A stretch of DNA of 64,000 nt from an uncultured bacterium. GTDB lineage: Bacteria > Fidelibacterota > Marinisomatia > Marinisomatales > Marinisomataceae. The translations under genes were made by a program, and so were the position numbers. This document shows positions 10,500-20,288 of the stretch, in pieces. Under the pieces are notes generated by a model. That model had not been told where the DNA came from and ran no database searches. It saw only the letters and a list, made by a program, of their open reading frames with translations. The DNA is taken from positions 62,001 to 126,000 of the forward strand of contig CALSYL010000001.1 of the NCBI GenBank assembly GCA_943841495.1. Direction: 5' to 3'. Numbering within the stretch: position 1 is the first letter of the stretch; every line of letters starts with the position of its first letter.

Positions 10500-11110
10500 T
10501 TTATCTTCTTTGGGCTCTTCTTCAGCTGGTACTTCTTCTACAGGAGCTTCTTCAGCATCGAGCTTCTTCAGCTGGTGCTTCTTCTACAGGAGCTTCTTCA
10601 GCATGGCTGCTTCTTCTACAGGAGCTTCTTCAGCTGGTGCTTCTTCTACAGGAGCTTCTTCAGCTGGAGCTTCTTCAGCATCTGCAGCTTTTTCAGCTGG
10701 TGCTTCTTCTACAGGAGCTTCTTCAGCTTGCTTCTTCAGCTGGTGCTTCTTCTACAGGAGCTTCTTCAGCAACTTTCTCTGCAGCTTTTTCAGCTGGTGC
10801 TTCTTCTACAGGAGCTTCTTCAGCTGGTGCTTCTTCTACAGGAGCTTCTTCAGCTGGAGCTTCTTCAGCAACTTTCTCTGCAGCTTTTTCAGCTGGTGCT
10901 TCTTCTACAGGAGCTTCTTCAGCTGGTGCTTCTTCTACAGGAGCTTCTTCAGCAACTTTCTCTGCAGCTTTTTCAGCTGGTGCTTCTTCTACAGGAGCTT
11001 CTTCAGCTGGAGCTTCTTCACCTTCTCTGCAGCTTTTTCAGCTGGTGCTTCTTCTACAGGAGCTTCTTCAGCTGGAGCTTCTTCAGCAACTTTCTCTGCA
11101 GCTTTTTCAG
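10500..11110. repeat. Tandem 30-bp-unit repeat array forming the rpsP tail
   Basis: 12 copies of a cttcttctacaggagcttcttcagc-like core, with interspersed aactttctctgcagctttttcagc segments. Confidence 0.93.
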
Positions 11111-11492
11111 CTTGTGCTTTTTCTTTTTTGACTTGAATTGCCTTAATTCTGTCTTGGATTACTTTATCTCTATCTTTTTTCCAATCGGCAACAGCTTTTT
11201 CAATATCTTTATCTGACATTCCTTGACCCATTAAATGCCATTTAAGAGCAAGTCCAGATCTTTTCATTAATTTATTTACAGGGTCAGTAACTTGAGCACC
11301 TAATTTCAGCCACTCAATTATTCTATCTTCCTTAAGGTTATAATTCGATTCTTTATTTTTTTCAAGAGGATTATACCAACCTACTTGTTCAATAGCAGAT
11401 CCGTCTCTTCTTTTCCTAGAATCAATAATAATTATTCTATAAAAAGGTCTATTTCTACGACCTATTCTTTTAAGTCTTATTTTTGTTGCCAT
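10989..11492 (-). CDS. rpsP: 30S ribosomal protein S16 with acidic Ala/Glu/Pro-rich repeat tail; the tail is frame-disrupted and may originally have reached the stop at 10497-10499
   Basis: MATKIRLKRIGRRNRPFYRIIIIDSRKRRDG...GWYNPLEK core; tail EEAPAEEAPVEEAP; last residues KKLQLKKLL are out-of-frame repeat. Confidence 0.92.
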   Translation of the reverse strand: MATKIRLKRIGRRNRPFYRIIIIDSRKRRDGSAIEQVGWYNPLEKNKESNYNLKEDRIIEWLKLGAQVTDPVNKLMKRSGLALKWHLMGQGMSDKDIEKAVADWKKDRDKVIQDRIKAIQVKKEKAQAEKAAEKVAEEAPAEEAPVEEAPAEKAAEKVKKLQLKKLL

Positions 11493-11574
11493 AAAGTTTA
11501 TTTCTCTTTTTTTATTATGTTATTAAAACAGGCGTAATTTGTTTAAAACTATTGAATACTACAAATGATTTATT

Positions 11575-13638
11575 TTATGAAAAATCAATAGACATCAACT
11601 TAGAAATACCTCTTTTTTCAGCAGTCACACCATAAATACAATCTGCTGACTCCATAGTAAGCTTATTATGAGTAACCATTATAAACTGCGTTGATTTGCT
11701 ATAATCTCTAATAACCTCAGTAAATTTTCTAATATTAATATCGTCAAGGGGTGCATCAATTTCGTCTAGTATGCAAAATGGACTTGGTTTATATTGATAA
11801 ATTGAAAAAAGCAATGCAATTGCTGTCAATGACTTCTCACCAGCAGAAAGCATTTTGAGAGATTTATTTCTTTTACCTGGAGGTTGAGCAAAAATATTTA
11901 TTTCAGAATTTAAAGGGTCATCTGTGTTAGATAATTCAATGCTACCATTTCCACCATTAAAGAAAACAGTAAACATTTTTTCAAAATTTTCTTTTACCTT
12001 GCTAAATGTTTCAAAAAATTGCTCCTGTGCAACTTTATCAATTTTCTTGATAGCTTCTTTAAGATTGCTTTCAGCTTCAACTAGATCTGCTTTTTGCTCT
12101 AACAAAACATTTAACCTGCTACTCTTTTCTTCATATTCATCTTTAACAGCCCAATTAATAGGTCCAATAGATTCAATACTTCTTTTAATCTTATCTACCT
12201 TATAAATCATATCAGAAATATTATAATTTTTGGGAGTTGACAGCTTTACTTCCTTGCCAAATTTCTCAATTAAATTTTGTTCAATTTGAGCTTTCTTTAT
12301 TTTAGATTCTGCTATCTTCATTTCAGCATCTTTTATTTCGTAAAAAAGGTCGTCTTTGCTAAACTTGTCAGAATCTAATTTTGCTCGAATAGACTCCATT
12401 TTAATGAATGCTTTATTTACAGCATTTTCTTTTTTCTCAAGCTCTAAATTATTTATGTTAATTTTTTTCTGAATACTTTTAATTGATTCATCCATTTTTG
12501 AAAAATCAACCTCTTTTTCTTTTTTATAGATGTCAATCTTGTCTTTATAGTCTTGTATGCTTGCTTTGAGCTTTTCATATTTTTTATCAGTTTGAATAAC
12601 ATTCTTTCCACATTCATCACACTCAGAAACAATTTTGATATAATCCTTATCAAATTGATTAAGCTGGTTAATTTTTAATTGCAATTCATCCTCAAGTAAG
12701 CCTACTCCTTTTGAAGACTCTTTATTTTTAAGCTGAATTTCAGCTAATAATTCTTCTGTCAACTTATCTACTTTACTTTTCATTTTAGAAAGTGAATCTT
12801 TTTCATTTAAATAATTTTCTCTTGCATTATCAAATTCAATACTTTCAACTTTTTTCTTGGATGTATTTTTTTTCAAAAGTTTATTTTTTTCTTTAAGCAT
12901 TTCTTCAAGCGGGACAATAATTTCTTTTAGCTCTACAATTCTTGCAGAAGATAAATTGATTTCAAGATTTTTTAATTCATCAGTTAGCTTTTCATGTCTT
13001 TTAAATCTTTTTAACTGAAGCTCTAAAGCTTTAACTTGAAATTGAATTTCTACAACAATATCATCAATTCTTTCTAAATCTCTTGAATTGAGGTCAAATT
13101 TTTTCAATGCTGATTTTCTCTTAGCTTTGTATTTATTTACTCCAGCTGCCTCTTCAAACATTTGTCTTCTACTATCATCTTTATCTGACAAAATTTGTTC
13201 AATCATGTTTAACTCAATAACAGAATAGGCATCTGATGTTAAGCCAGTATCGACAAATAGATTTGAAATATCTTTTAATCGACAATTGTTTCTATTAATA
13301 AAATATTCGCTTTCCCCTGATCTATAAAGTCTTCTACCAATTTCAACCTCTTCATACTCGACAGGAAGCAGGCCTTTATTATTTTCAATTGTTAGAAATA
13401 CTTCGCACAGACCAAGCGGTTTTACATTTGAGGCTCCATTAAAAATAACATCTTCCATTTTTGAACTTCTTAACCTAGATGTTTTTTGTTCTCCTAAAAC
13501 CCATCGGATTGCATCTACTATATTGGTTTTACCGCAACCATTTGGTCCAACTATTCCAGTGATGCCACTGTCAAATAAAACTGTTTCTTTTTTTGCAAAA
13601 GATTTGAAACCAAATAATTCTAATTTAGAAATATGCAT
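11575..13638 (-). CDS. smc: SMC-family chromosome segregation ATPase, short form without a hinge and with a central CxxC
   Basis: GPNGCGKTNIVDAIRWVLGEQ, EEAAGVNKYKAKRK, LSAGEKSLTAIALLFSIYQ, PFCILDEIDAPLDD; 687 aa; CDEC at residues 340-343. Confidence 0.9.
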   Translation of the reverse strand: MHISKLELFGFKSFAKKETVLFDSGITGIVGPNGCGKTNIVDAIRWVLGEQKTSRLRSSKMEDVIFNGASNVKPLGLCEVFLTIENNKGLLPVEYEEVEIGRRLYRSGESEYFINRNNCRLKDISNLFVDTGLTSDAYSVIELNMIEQILSDKDDSRRQMFEEAAGVNKYKAKRKSALKKFDLNSRDLERIDDIVVEIQFQVKALELQLKRFKRHEKLTDELKNLEINLSSARIVELKEIIVPLEEMLKEKNKLLKKNTSKKKVESIEFDNARENYLNEKDSLSKMKSKVDKLTEELLAEIQLKNKESSKGVGLLEDELQLKINQLNQFDKDYIKIVSECDECGKNVIQTDKKYEKLKASIQDYKDKIDIYKKEKEVDFSKMDESIKSIQKKININNLELEKKENAVNKAFIKMESIRAKLDSDKFSKDDLFYEIKDAEMKIAESKIKKAQIEQNLIEKFGKEVKLSTPKNYNISDMIYKVDKIKRSIESIGPINWAVKDEYEEKSSRLNVLLEQKADLVEAESNLKEAIKKIDKVAQEQFFETFSKVKENFEKMFTVFFNGGNGSIELSNTDDPLNSEINIFAQPPGKRNKSLKMLSAGEKSLTAIALLFSIYQYKPSPFCILDEIDAPLDDINIRKFTEVIRDYSKSTQFIMVTHNKLTMESADCIYGVTAEKRGISKLMSIDFS

Positions 13639-13641
13639 AAT

Positions 13642-13995
13642 TTATCCTGGAGGCCAATTTAATAATCTTCCACCAATTAAATGCAAATGAATATGATAAA
13701 CAGTTTGCCCTCCATCATTATTGCAATTGAAAATTGTTCTATAGCCTGATTCGTCAATATTTAATTTTTTTGCCATTTCCTTAGCAACTTGAAATAATTT
13801 TCCTATTAAATTAGTATCATCATCAGTTAAATCATTTAATGTTTCAATTCTTTTTTTTGGAATGATAAGTAGATGAATAGGGGCAGTTGGATTTATATCG
13901 TCTATAACAATTACATCCTGATCTTCAAAATGAATATTAGCAGGAATTTCTCTTAAAATAATTTTTTCAAAAATAGTTTTATTCATTATTGGCAA
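13642..13995 (-). CDS. HIT family (HinT-like) protein
   Basis: IFEKIILREIPANI...VYHIHLHLIGGRLLNWPPG (HxHxH). Confidence 0.93.
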   Translation of the reverse strand: MPIMNKTIFEKIILREIPANIHFEDQDVIVIDDINPTAPIHLLIIPKKRIETLNDLTDDDTNLIGKLFQVAKEMAKKLNIDESGYRTIFNCNNDGGQTVYHIHLHLIGGRLLNWPPG

Positions 13996-14743
13996 TTAAC
14001 TCATTCACGATTGCTATTAAAGAAACTATAGCAGTTTCAGTCCTTAATATAGTTCTACCTAAATTAACTTGAATAAAGTTTTTTTCATTTAGAAAAATTT
14101 TTTCAATATCAGTAAAATCTCCTTCTGGCCCAATAATTAAATTAATTTTAGTAGAATTATTATTTAATCTAAAAATTGAATTTTTTTGCTCTGTTAATGT
14201 TTTTTTAGCATCAATAATACATGCAATATTTATAGCAGAATCATCATACCACTGATACAAGTCTTTAATATTATTTAATTTTGGAAATATTGGTCTCATA
14301 CTTTGTTTGCATGAAGTTTGAATTAAATATTCAATTTTTTTAGTATTTATTGAAGCTTTTACCGATCTATCAAATTTTATTGGTGTTATTTCATCTACCC
14401 CCAACTCTACAGATTTTTCAATAGCAATTTTAAGTTTATTATTTTTTATTAGCGGTAAACCAAGGTGAACATGATAATGTTTATTTTTTGAGAATTTCTC
14501 AATTGAAAGTATTTTTCCTTTGACAGATTTTTTACCAACAATCTCAATTAAACCATAATATATATTACCTCTTCCATCAGTTAAGGTAATATTAGAGCCT
14601 TCTCTAAGCCTAAGAACAGAAATTATATGATGAGACTCTTTTTCATCTAAAATAAATGAAGAGTCTTTGATATTTCTTGAATCAATAAATGAAAAATTAC
14701 TCACGATTAATCTGATATTTAAGGTATAAAAACCCTCCACCAA
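13979..14743 (-). CDS. rsmE: 16S rRNA (uracil1498-N3)-methyltransferase
   Basis: ESHHIISVLRLREG...LIIGPEGDFTDIE...LGRTILRTETA. Confidence 0.9.
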   Translation of the reverse strand: MVEGFYTLNIRLIVSNFSFIDSRNIKDSSFILDEKESHHIISVLRLREGSNITLTDGRGNIYYGLIEIVGKKSVKGKILSIEKFSKNKHYHVHLGLPLIKNNKLKIAIEKSVELGVDEITPIKFDRSVKASINTKKIEYLIQTSCKQSMRPIFPKLNNIKDLYQWYDDSAINIACIIDAKKTLTEQKNSIFRLNNNSTKINLIIGPEGDFTDIEKIFLNEKNFIQVNLGRTILRTETAIVSLIAIVNELIANNE

Positions 14744-15281
14744 AATCTTTCTTGGAATGAATTTCTTTTTCTACTGTCAAATGATCGTATCCAAATCCTA
14801 AAGAAAGATTATTTCCAGAGGATTGAGAAAAGCTTACTCCAAAACCGAATGAACCGCCCAGATTAGTTTGAGATTCAGTACTTCTCCATTTTTTTGAAAA
14901 ACTTGAAATTGTTTCATCTCCATCAACAGCAATAAAAGGGCCAATTGAAAATGTTAAAAAAGGACGAAAATTATTAGCAATTCTACCCTCGAATAAATAG
15001 TAATTTGTTCGAAAAAACAAAGGGAACATTAAGATGTCTTTCTCTCCAGCAACTGTAAACTGATTAAAGTAAGGGTCATAAATTGGAAATTCATCGTTTC
15101 TGATATCATACCACCTTAAGTCGGCACCAATAGAAAGATTTGACCGAATAAATGATTCATATTCATAGCCAAAACCATAACCATTGTTTGCAAAAATAAA
15201 ATTTAGATTTTGAATTTTATTCTGAGCATTTAAGGAACAGGCAAGACATAGGGTAAAAATAATATAATAAATCTTATTCAT
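14697..15281 (-). CDS. Outer-membrane beta-barrel-like exported protein
   Basis: Signal peptide MNKIYYIIFTLCLACSLNAQ (start chosen at internal Met 15281); alternating aromatic/Gly strands. Confidence 0.6.
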   Translation of the reverse strand: MNKIYYIIFTLCLACSLNAQNKIQNLNFIFANNGYGFGYEYESFIRSNLSIGADLRWYDIRNDEFPIYDPYFNQFTVAGEKDILMFPLFFRTNYYLFEGRIANNFRPFLTFSIGPFIAVDGDETISSFSKKWRSTESQTNLGGSFGFGVSFSQSSGNNLSLGFGYDHLTVEKEIHSKKDFGGGFLYLKYQINRE

Positions 15282-15417
15282 TATCTTCAAACTCTGCATC
15301 TTTCACTTTTTTAAAGTCAATTTTGGTATCTTTTTTCATAATTACTCTATCATTTTTTTTTGAAGAAAACCTATAAATCAACCATACTATTACCAGTGCT
15401 ATTATTATTTTTATCAT
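15274..15417 (-). CDS. Small single-TM protein of 47 aa, absent from the ORF track
   Basis: Reverse translation MIKIIIALVIVWLIYRFSSKKNDRVIMKKDTKIDFKKVKDAEFEDNE*; lies in the gap between the beta-barrel ORF and the dNK gene. Confidence 0.5.
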   Translation of the reverse strand: MIKIIIALVIVWLIYRFSSKKNDRVIMKKDTKIDFKKVKDAEFEDNE

Positions 15418-15419
15418 AC

Positions 15420-16061
15420 TTATGATGGATTAAAATACTTTATTCCCTGATGAGATTGATGTATTTCATTTAATAAATTGTCAAAATCTTCTGAATTTTC
15501 AACAAAATCAATATTGTTTGTATTAATAATAAGCAGCGGTCCTTCTTCATAGTTAACAAAAAATTCTTGGTATCGCTCATTAACTTGGTTTATGTAATCT
15601 TGTGTTACATGTTTCTCAAAATCTCTTCCTCTTTTTTTTATATTTTGCATTAAACGAGGAGTATCTGCTTGCAAATAAACAACTAAATCAGGCTTCACTA
15701 TATCTTTTTCAAGAATATCGGCTACATGTGAATATAATTTAAATTCAGCTTCAGAATTAAGAGTAAAATCGGCAAATAATCTATCTTTTTCAAACATGTA
15801 GTCTGTAACAACTCCTTTTTGAAGTAGATTTAATTGCCTAATATCCTTTTGTTGCTGTTGATATCTTTGTAATAAAAAAAATACTTGAGTTTGGAAAGCA
15901 TTAGACTCTGGATCATCGTAAAAATCTTTTAAAAAAGGATTATCTTCAAATTTTTCAAATACTTTTCGAGCGTTTAATTTATCAGCTATTCTTTCAGCTA
16001 AGCTTGTCTTTCCAACCCCTATAGGACCTTCAATTGCAATATATGTATCTAATTCTTTCAC
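15420..16061 (-). CDS. Deoxynucleoside kinase
   Basis: IAIEGPIGVGKTSLAERIA; VTDYMFEKDRLFA; KPDLVVYLQADTPRLMQNIKKRGR. Confidence 0.88.
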   Translation of the reverse strand: MKELDTYIAIEGPIGVGKTSLAERIADKLNARKVFEKFEDNPFLKDFYDDPESNAFQTQVFFLLQRYQQQQKDIRQLNLLQKGVVTDYMFEKDRLFADFTLNSEAEFKLYSHVADILEKDIVKPDLVVYLQADTPRLMQNIKKRGRDFEKHVTQDYINQVNERYQEFFVNYEEGPLLIINTNNIDFVENSEDFDNLLNEIHQSHQGIKYFNPS

Positions 16062-16561
16062 GCTTTTTTATCAATCATGTATTTTTCAACTACTGAAGTA
16101 TCAGGACACTTTTCAAGTAAATCAACAATTTTAATATTTGTTTTTGGAAAAATTTCATTAGGAATTAACTCTGCCAAAGGTATCAAAACAAATTTTCTGT
16201 ATAATGATCCTGGATGAGGAATTTGTAGTTCGCTTGTTTCAATAAAGCTATTCTTAAAAATTATAATATCTATGTCAATTGTTCTTGGTTGATTTTTTTC
16301 TCTTATTTCTTCTCTACCAAGCATTTTTTCAATCTCTTTAATTTTATCTAATAATTGAAATGGTGAAAAAGTTGTCTCATGCTCTAAGACTATATTTAAA
16401 AAAGATGGTTGATTTTGATTAAATAAAGGTTCAGTTAAATAAAAAGATGATGTTTTAATATTTGTTATTTCAACATAAGATCCAAGCATCGCAATACATG
16501 AAGCTATATTTGATTCTTTATCGCCCAGATTTGAACCAATAGATAAGTAAACTTTATTCAT
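16058..16561 (-). CDS. folK: 2-amino-4-hydroxy-6-hydroxymethyldihydropteridine pyrophosphokinase
   Basis: VYLSIGSNLGDKESNI; IEKMLGREEIREKNQPRTIDIDIIIF; IPHPGSLYRKFVLIPLAEL. Confidence 0.94.
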   Translation of the reverse strand: MNKVYLSIGSNLGDKESNIASCIAMLGSYVEITNIKTSSFYLTEPLFNQNQPSFLNIVLEHETTFSPFQLLDKIKEIEKMLGREEIREKNQPRTIDIDIIIFKNSFIETSELQIPHPGSLYRKFVLIPLAELIPNEIFPKTNIKIVDLLEKCPDTSVVEKYMIDKKA

Positions 16562-16576
16562 ATAAGTATTTTACAA

Positions 16577-16608
16577 ACAAAAAACCCTCAATATAGAGGG
16601 TTTTTTGT
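16577..16608. terminator. Rho-independent terminator downstream of groESL
   Basis: acaaaaaaccctc-aatata-gagggttttttgt; perfect 13-bp stem with T-run on either strand. Confidence 0.85.
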
Positions 16609-16640
16609 ATTTATTTTAGACATACTGACTGTCTTTGCTT

Positions 16641-18603
<1,963 letters not shown>

Positions 18604-18775
18604 AATTATATCCTTTTTTTTTGTTAATTAACTTCCAATTTAATTAATGCAAAAAATATGCCAATTATAAAAAAATAAGATGTATGACATACTTTTATGC
18701 AAAAATGGCATTTTAGCTCATTTTTAGTACGACAATTTTATAGTTTAGTGACAATAATATCAATTGAAATATAAA

Positions 18776-19213
18776 TTATCTTCCGGTACTTCCAAATCCG
18801 CCCTCACCTCGACTGGAGTCCGATAAAATATCTACTAATTCAAATTCAATCGGAGAGCTATCTACAGCAACTAATTGGAAATATCGCTCTCCTCTTTTTA
18901 TTTGATAATCTTCATCATAGATATTATCGACCATTCCAATAAGCTCTCCTCTATAACCGCCATCGATTAGTCCAATTGAATTTGCTAATCTCAATGGAGT
19001 TTTAGATATGCTTGATCTAGGAAATAAGTAATATGCTTTGTTATCTAAATTTTCACAAGCAATTTGCAATGGAATAGGATGAGTACTTCTGGCAGGAATG
19101 GTTTGATCCTCAACAACAAATAAATCTAATCCTGCATCGCCAGCATGAAAATGAGAATGATTTTCGTATAATTCTTTAGCTCTGTCGTTGAAAGCTTTAA
19201 TTCTTAACTTCAT
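18776..19213 (-). CDS. dut: dUTP diphosphatase
   Basis: HAGDAGLDL; PRSSISKTPLRLANSIGLIDGGYRGE; RGEGGFGSTGR. Confidence 0.94.
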   Translation of the reverse strand: MKLRIKAFNDRAKELYENHSHFHAGDAGLDLFVVEDQTIPARSTHPIPLQIACENLDNKAYYLFPRSSISKTPLRLANSIGLIDGGYRGELIGMVDNIYDEDYQIKRGERYFQLVAVDSSPIEFELVDILSDSSRGEGGFGSTGR

Positions 19214-20243
19214 TTTTATGAATTAAAGTTCTTATTGGATACGGAATATCTATTTTTTCTTCCTTAAATTTTTTATGAAGTTTTTTGATATAACTATTAA
19301 GTATAGTGTTATGGTCTCCAAAATTTTTACCTTGAAAATATATAAAGAAATTTATACTTGAGTCTGCAAACTCTCTAAATCTAATTACAGGCTTGTAGGA
19401 TTTACTTATACAATCAAGATTATCATATAAATCATTCGCCACCTCTAATGCAACTTTTTCAACATGATCAAGATCGCTATCATATGAAACTCCAATTTGA
19501 ATAGGCACCCTGAACGAAGCATCCATAGATGAAAAATTCTTAGAAATCGAACCAGATAGTACAGAATTTGGAATAGAAATAATATTATTTGCTCTTTCTC
19601 GAATAGTTGTATATCTCCAACCTACATTTTCAACATATCCTTGATAGCCATTATCAAGCTGCACATAATCGCCCTCTTGCATTGTTTTACTCAATAATAT
19701 GTTAATTCCTCCGAATAAATCAGATAAGGTGTCTTTTAGTGCCAAAGAGACGGCTAAACCACCAACACCTAAAGCTGTAATCAAAGGAGTAATTGAAATT
19801 CCAAAGGATTGAAGAATAAATAAAATACCCAAAGAAAAAATAGCAAAATTGGTTAATCCTTTAAAAATACCAGTCGAAGGTAGAGATTTATTAGTTTTTG
19901 ACCAAACATCTAGCAGACCAAGCACAATATTGGACGCAGTAAAGCTGATTGAAATAATTAAAAAAGCAGAAATAATTTTTTGGTATAAATCTTCAGGACC
20001 AGGTAAGCTAGCATTGCCGATTGCAATAGTAGAAAAAGCTAGAAAAAACCAAAAAACTACAACAGAATCAATAGCATTTATTATAACATCATCACTCTCC
20101 CAATCATTTTGCATAGAAAGAGATTTTAATTTAGATACTAAAAATTTTTTAAAAATTTTTCCAAGGATGAGACCTAAAGCAATTGTAGTCAATGGTTCAA
20201 TCCAAATTAACATCTGTTGTGGTATATAGTTTTCTAACCCCAT
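19197..20243 (-). CDS. Small-conductance mechanosensitive channel (MscS family)
   Basis: TM domain then GVGGLAVSLALKDTLSDLFGGINILLSKTMQEGDYV. Confidence 0.9.
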   Translation of the reverse strand: MGLENYIPQQMLIWIEPLTTIALGLILGKIFKKFLVSKLKSLSMQNDWESDDVIINAIDSVVVFWFFLAFSTIAIGNASLPGPEDLYQKIISAFLIISISFTASNIVLGLLDVWSKTNKSLPSTGIFKGLTNFAIFSLGILFILQSFGISITPLITALGVGGLAVSLALKDTLSDLFGGINILLSKTMQEGDYVQLDNGYQGYVENVGWRYTTIRERANNIISIPNSVLSGSISKNFSSMDASFRVPIQIGVSYDSDLDHVEKVALEVANDLYDNLDCISKSYKPVIRFREFADSSINFFIYFQGKNFGDHNTILNSYIKKLHKKFKEEKIDIPYPIRTLIHKNEVKN

Positions 20244-20288
20244 GAAAGGACTTTACACATAAAAGTTTAATTGGTCAAGCAATGTAAG

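Noticed and set aside
10500-11110. Possible CRISPR-like array because of regular repeats
   Set aside because: Units abut without unique spacers and encode the in-frame (PVEEAPAEEA) tail of S16.
10510-11216. Three overlapping plus-strand ORFs (GASSTGASSAGASS / LLLQELLQL / FFSWCFFYRSFFS repeats)
   Set aside because: Reverse-strand readings of the rpsP acidic tail repeats; low-complexity and antisense to a clear coding repeat.
12453-12653. Minus-strand 66-aa ORF inside smc, considered as evidence of a frameshift in smc
   Set aside because: The main smc frame is uninterrupted and both heads are in the same frame; this is a spurious alternative frame.
16577-16608. Hairpin considered as a regulatory RNA
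   Set aside because: Short loop, strong stem and T-run directly after groEL: an ordinary intrinsic terminator.
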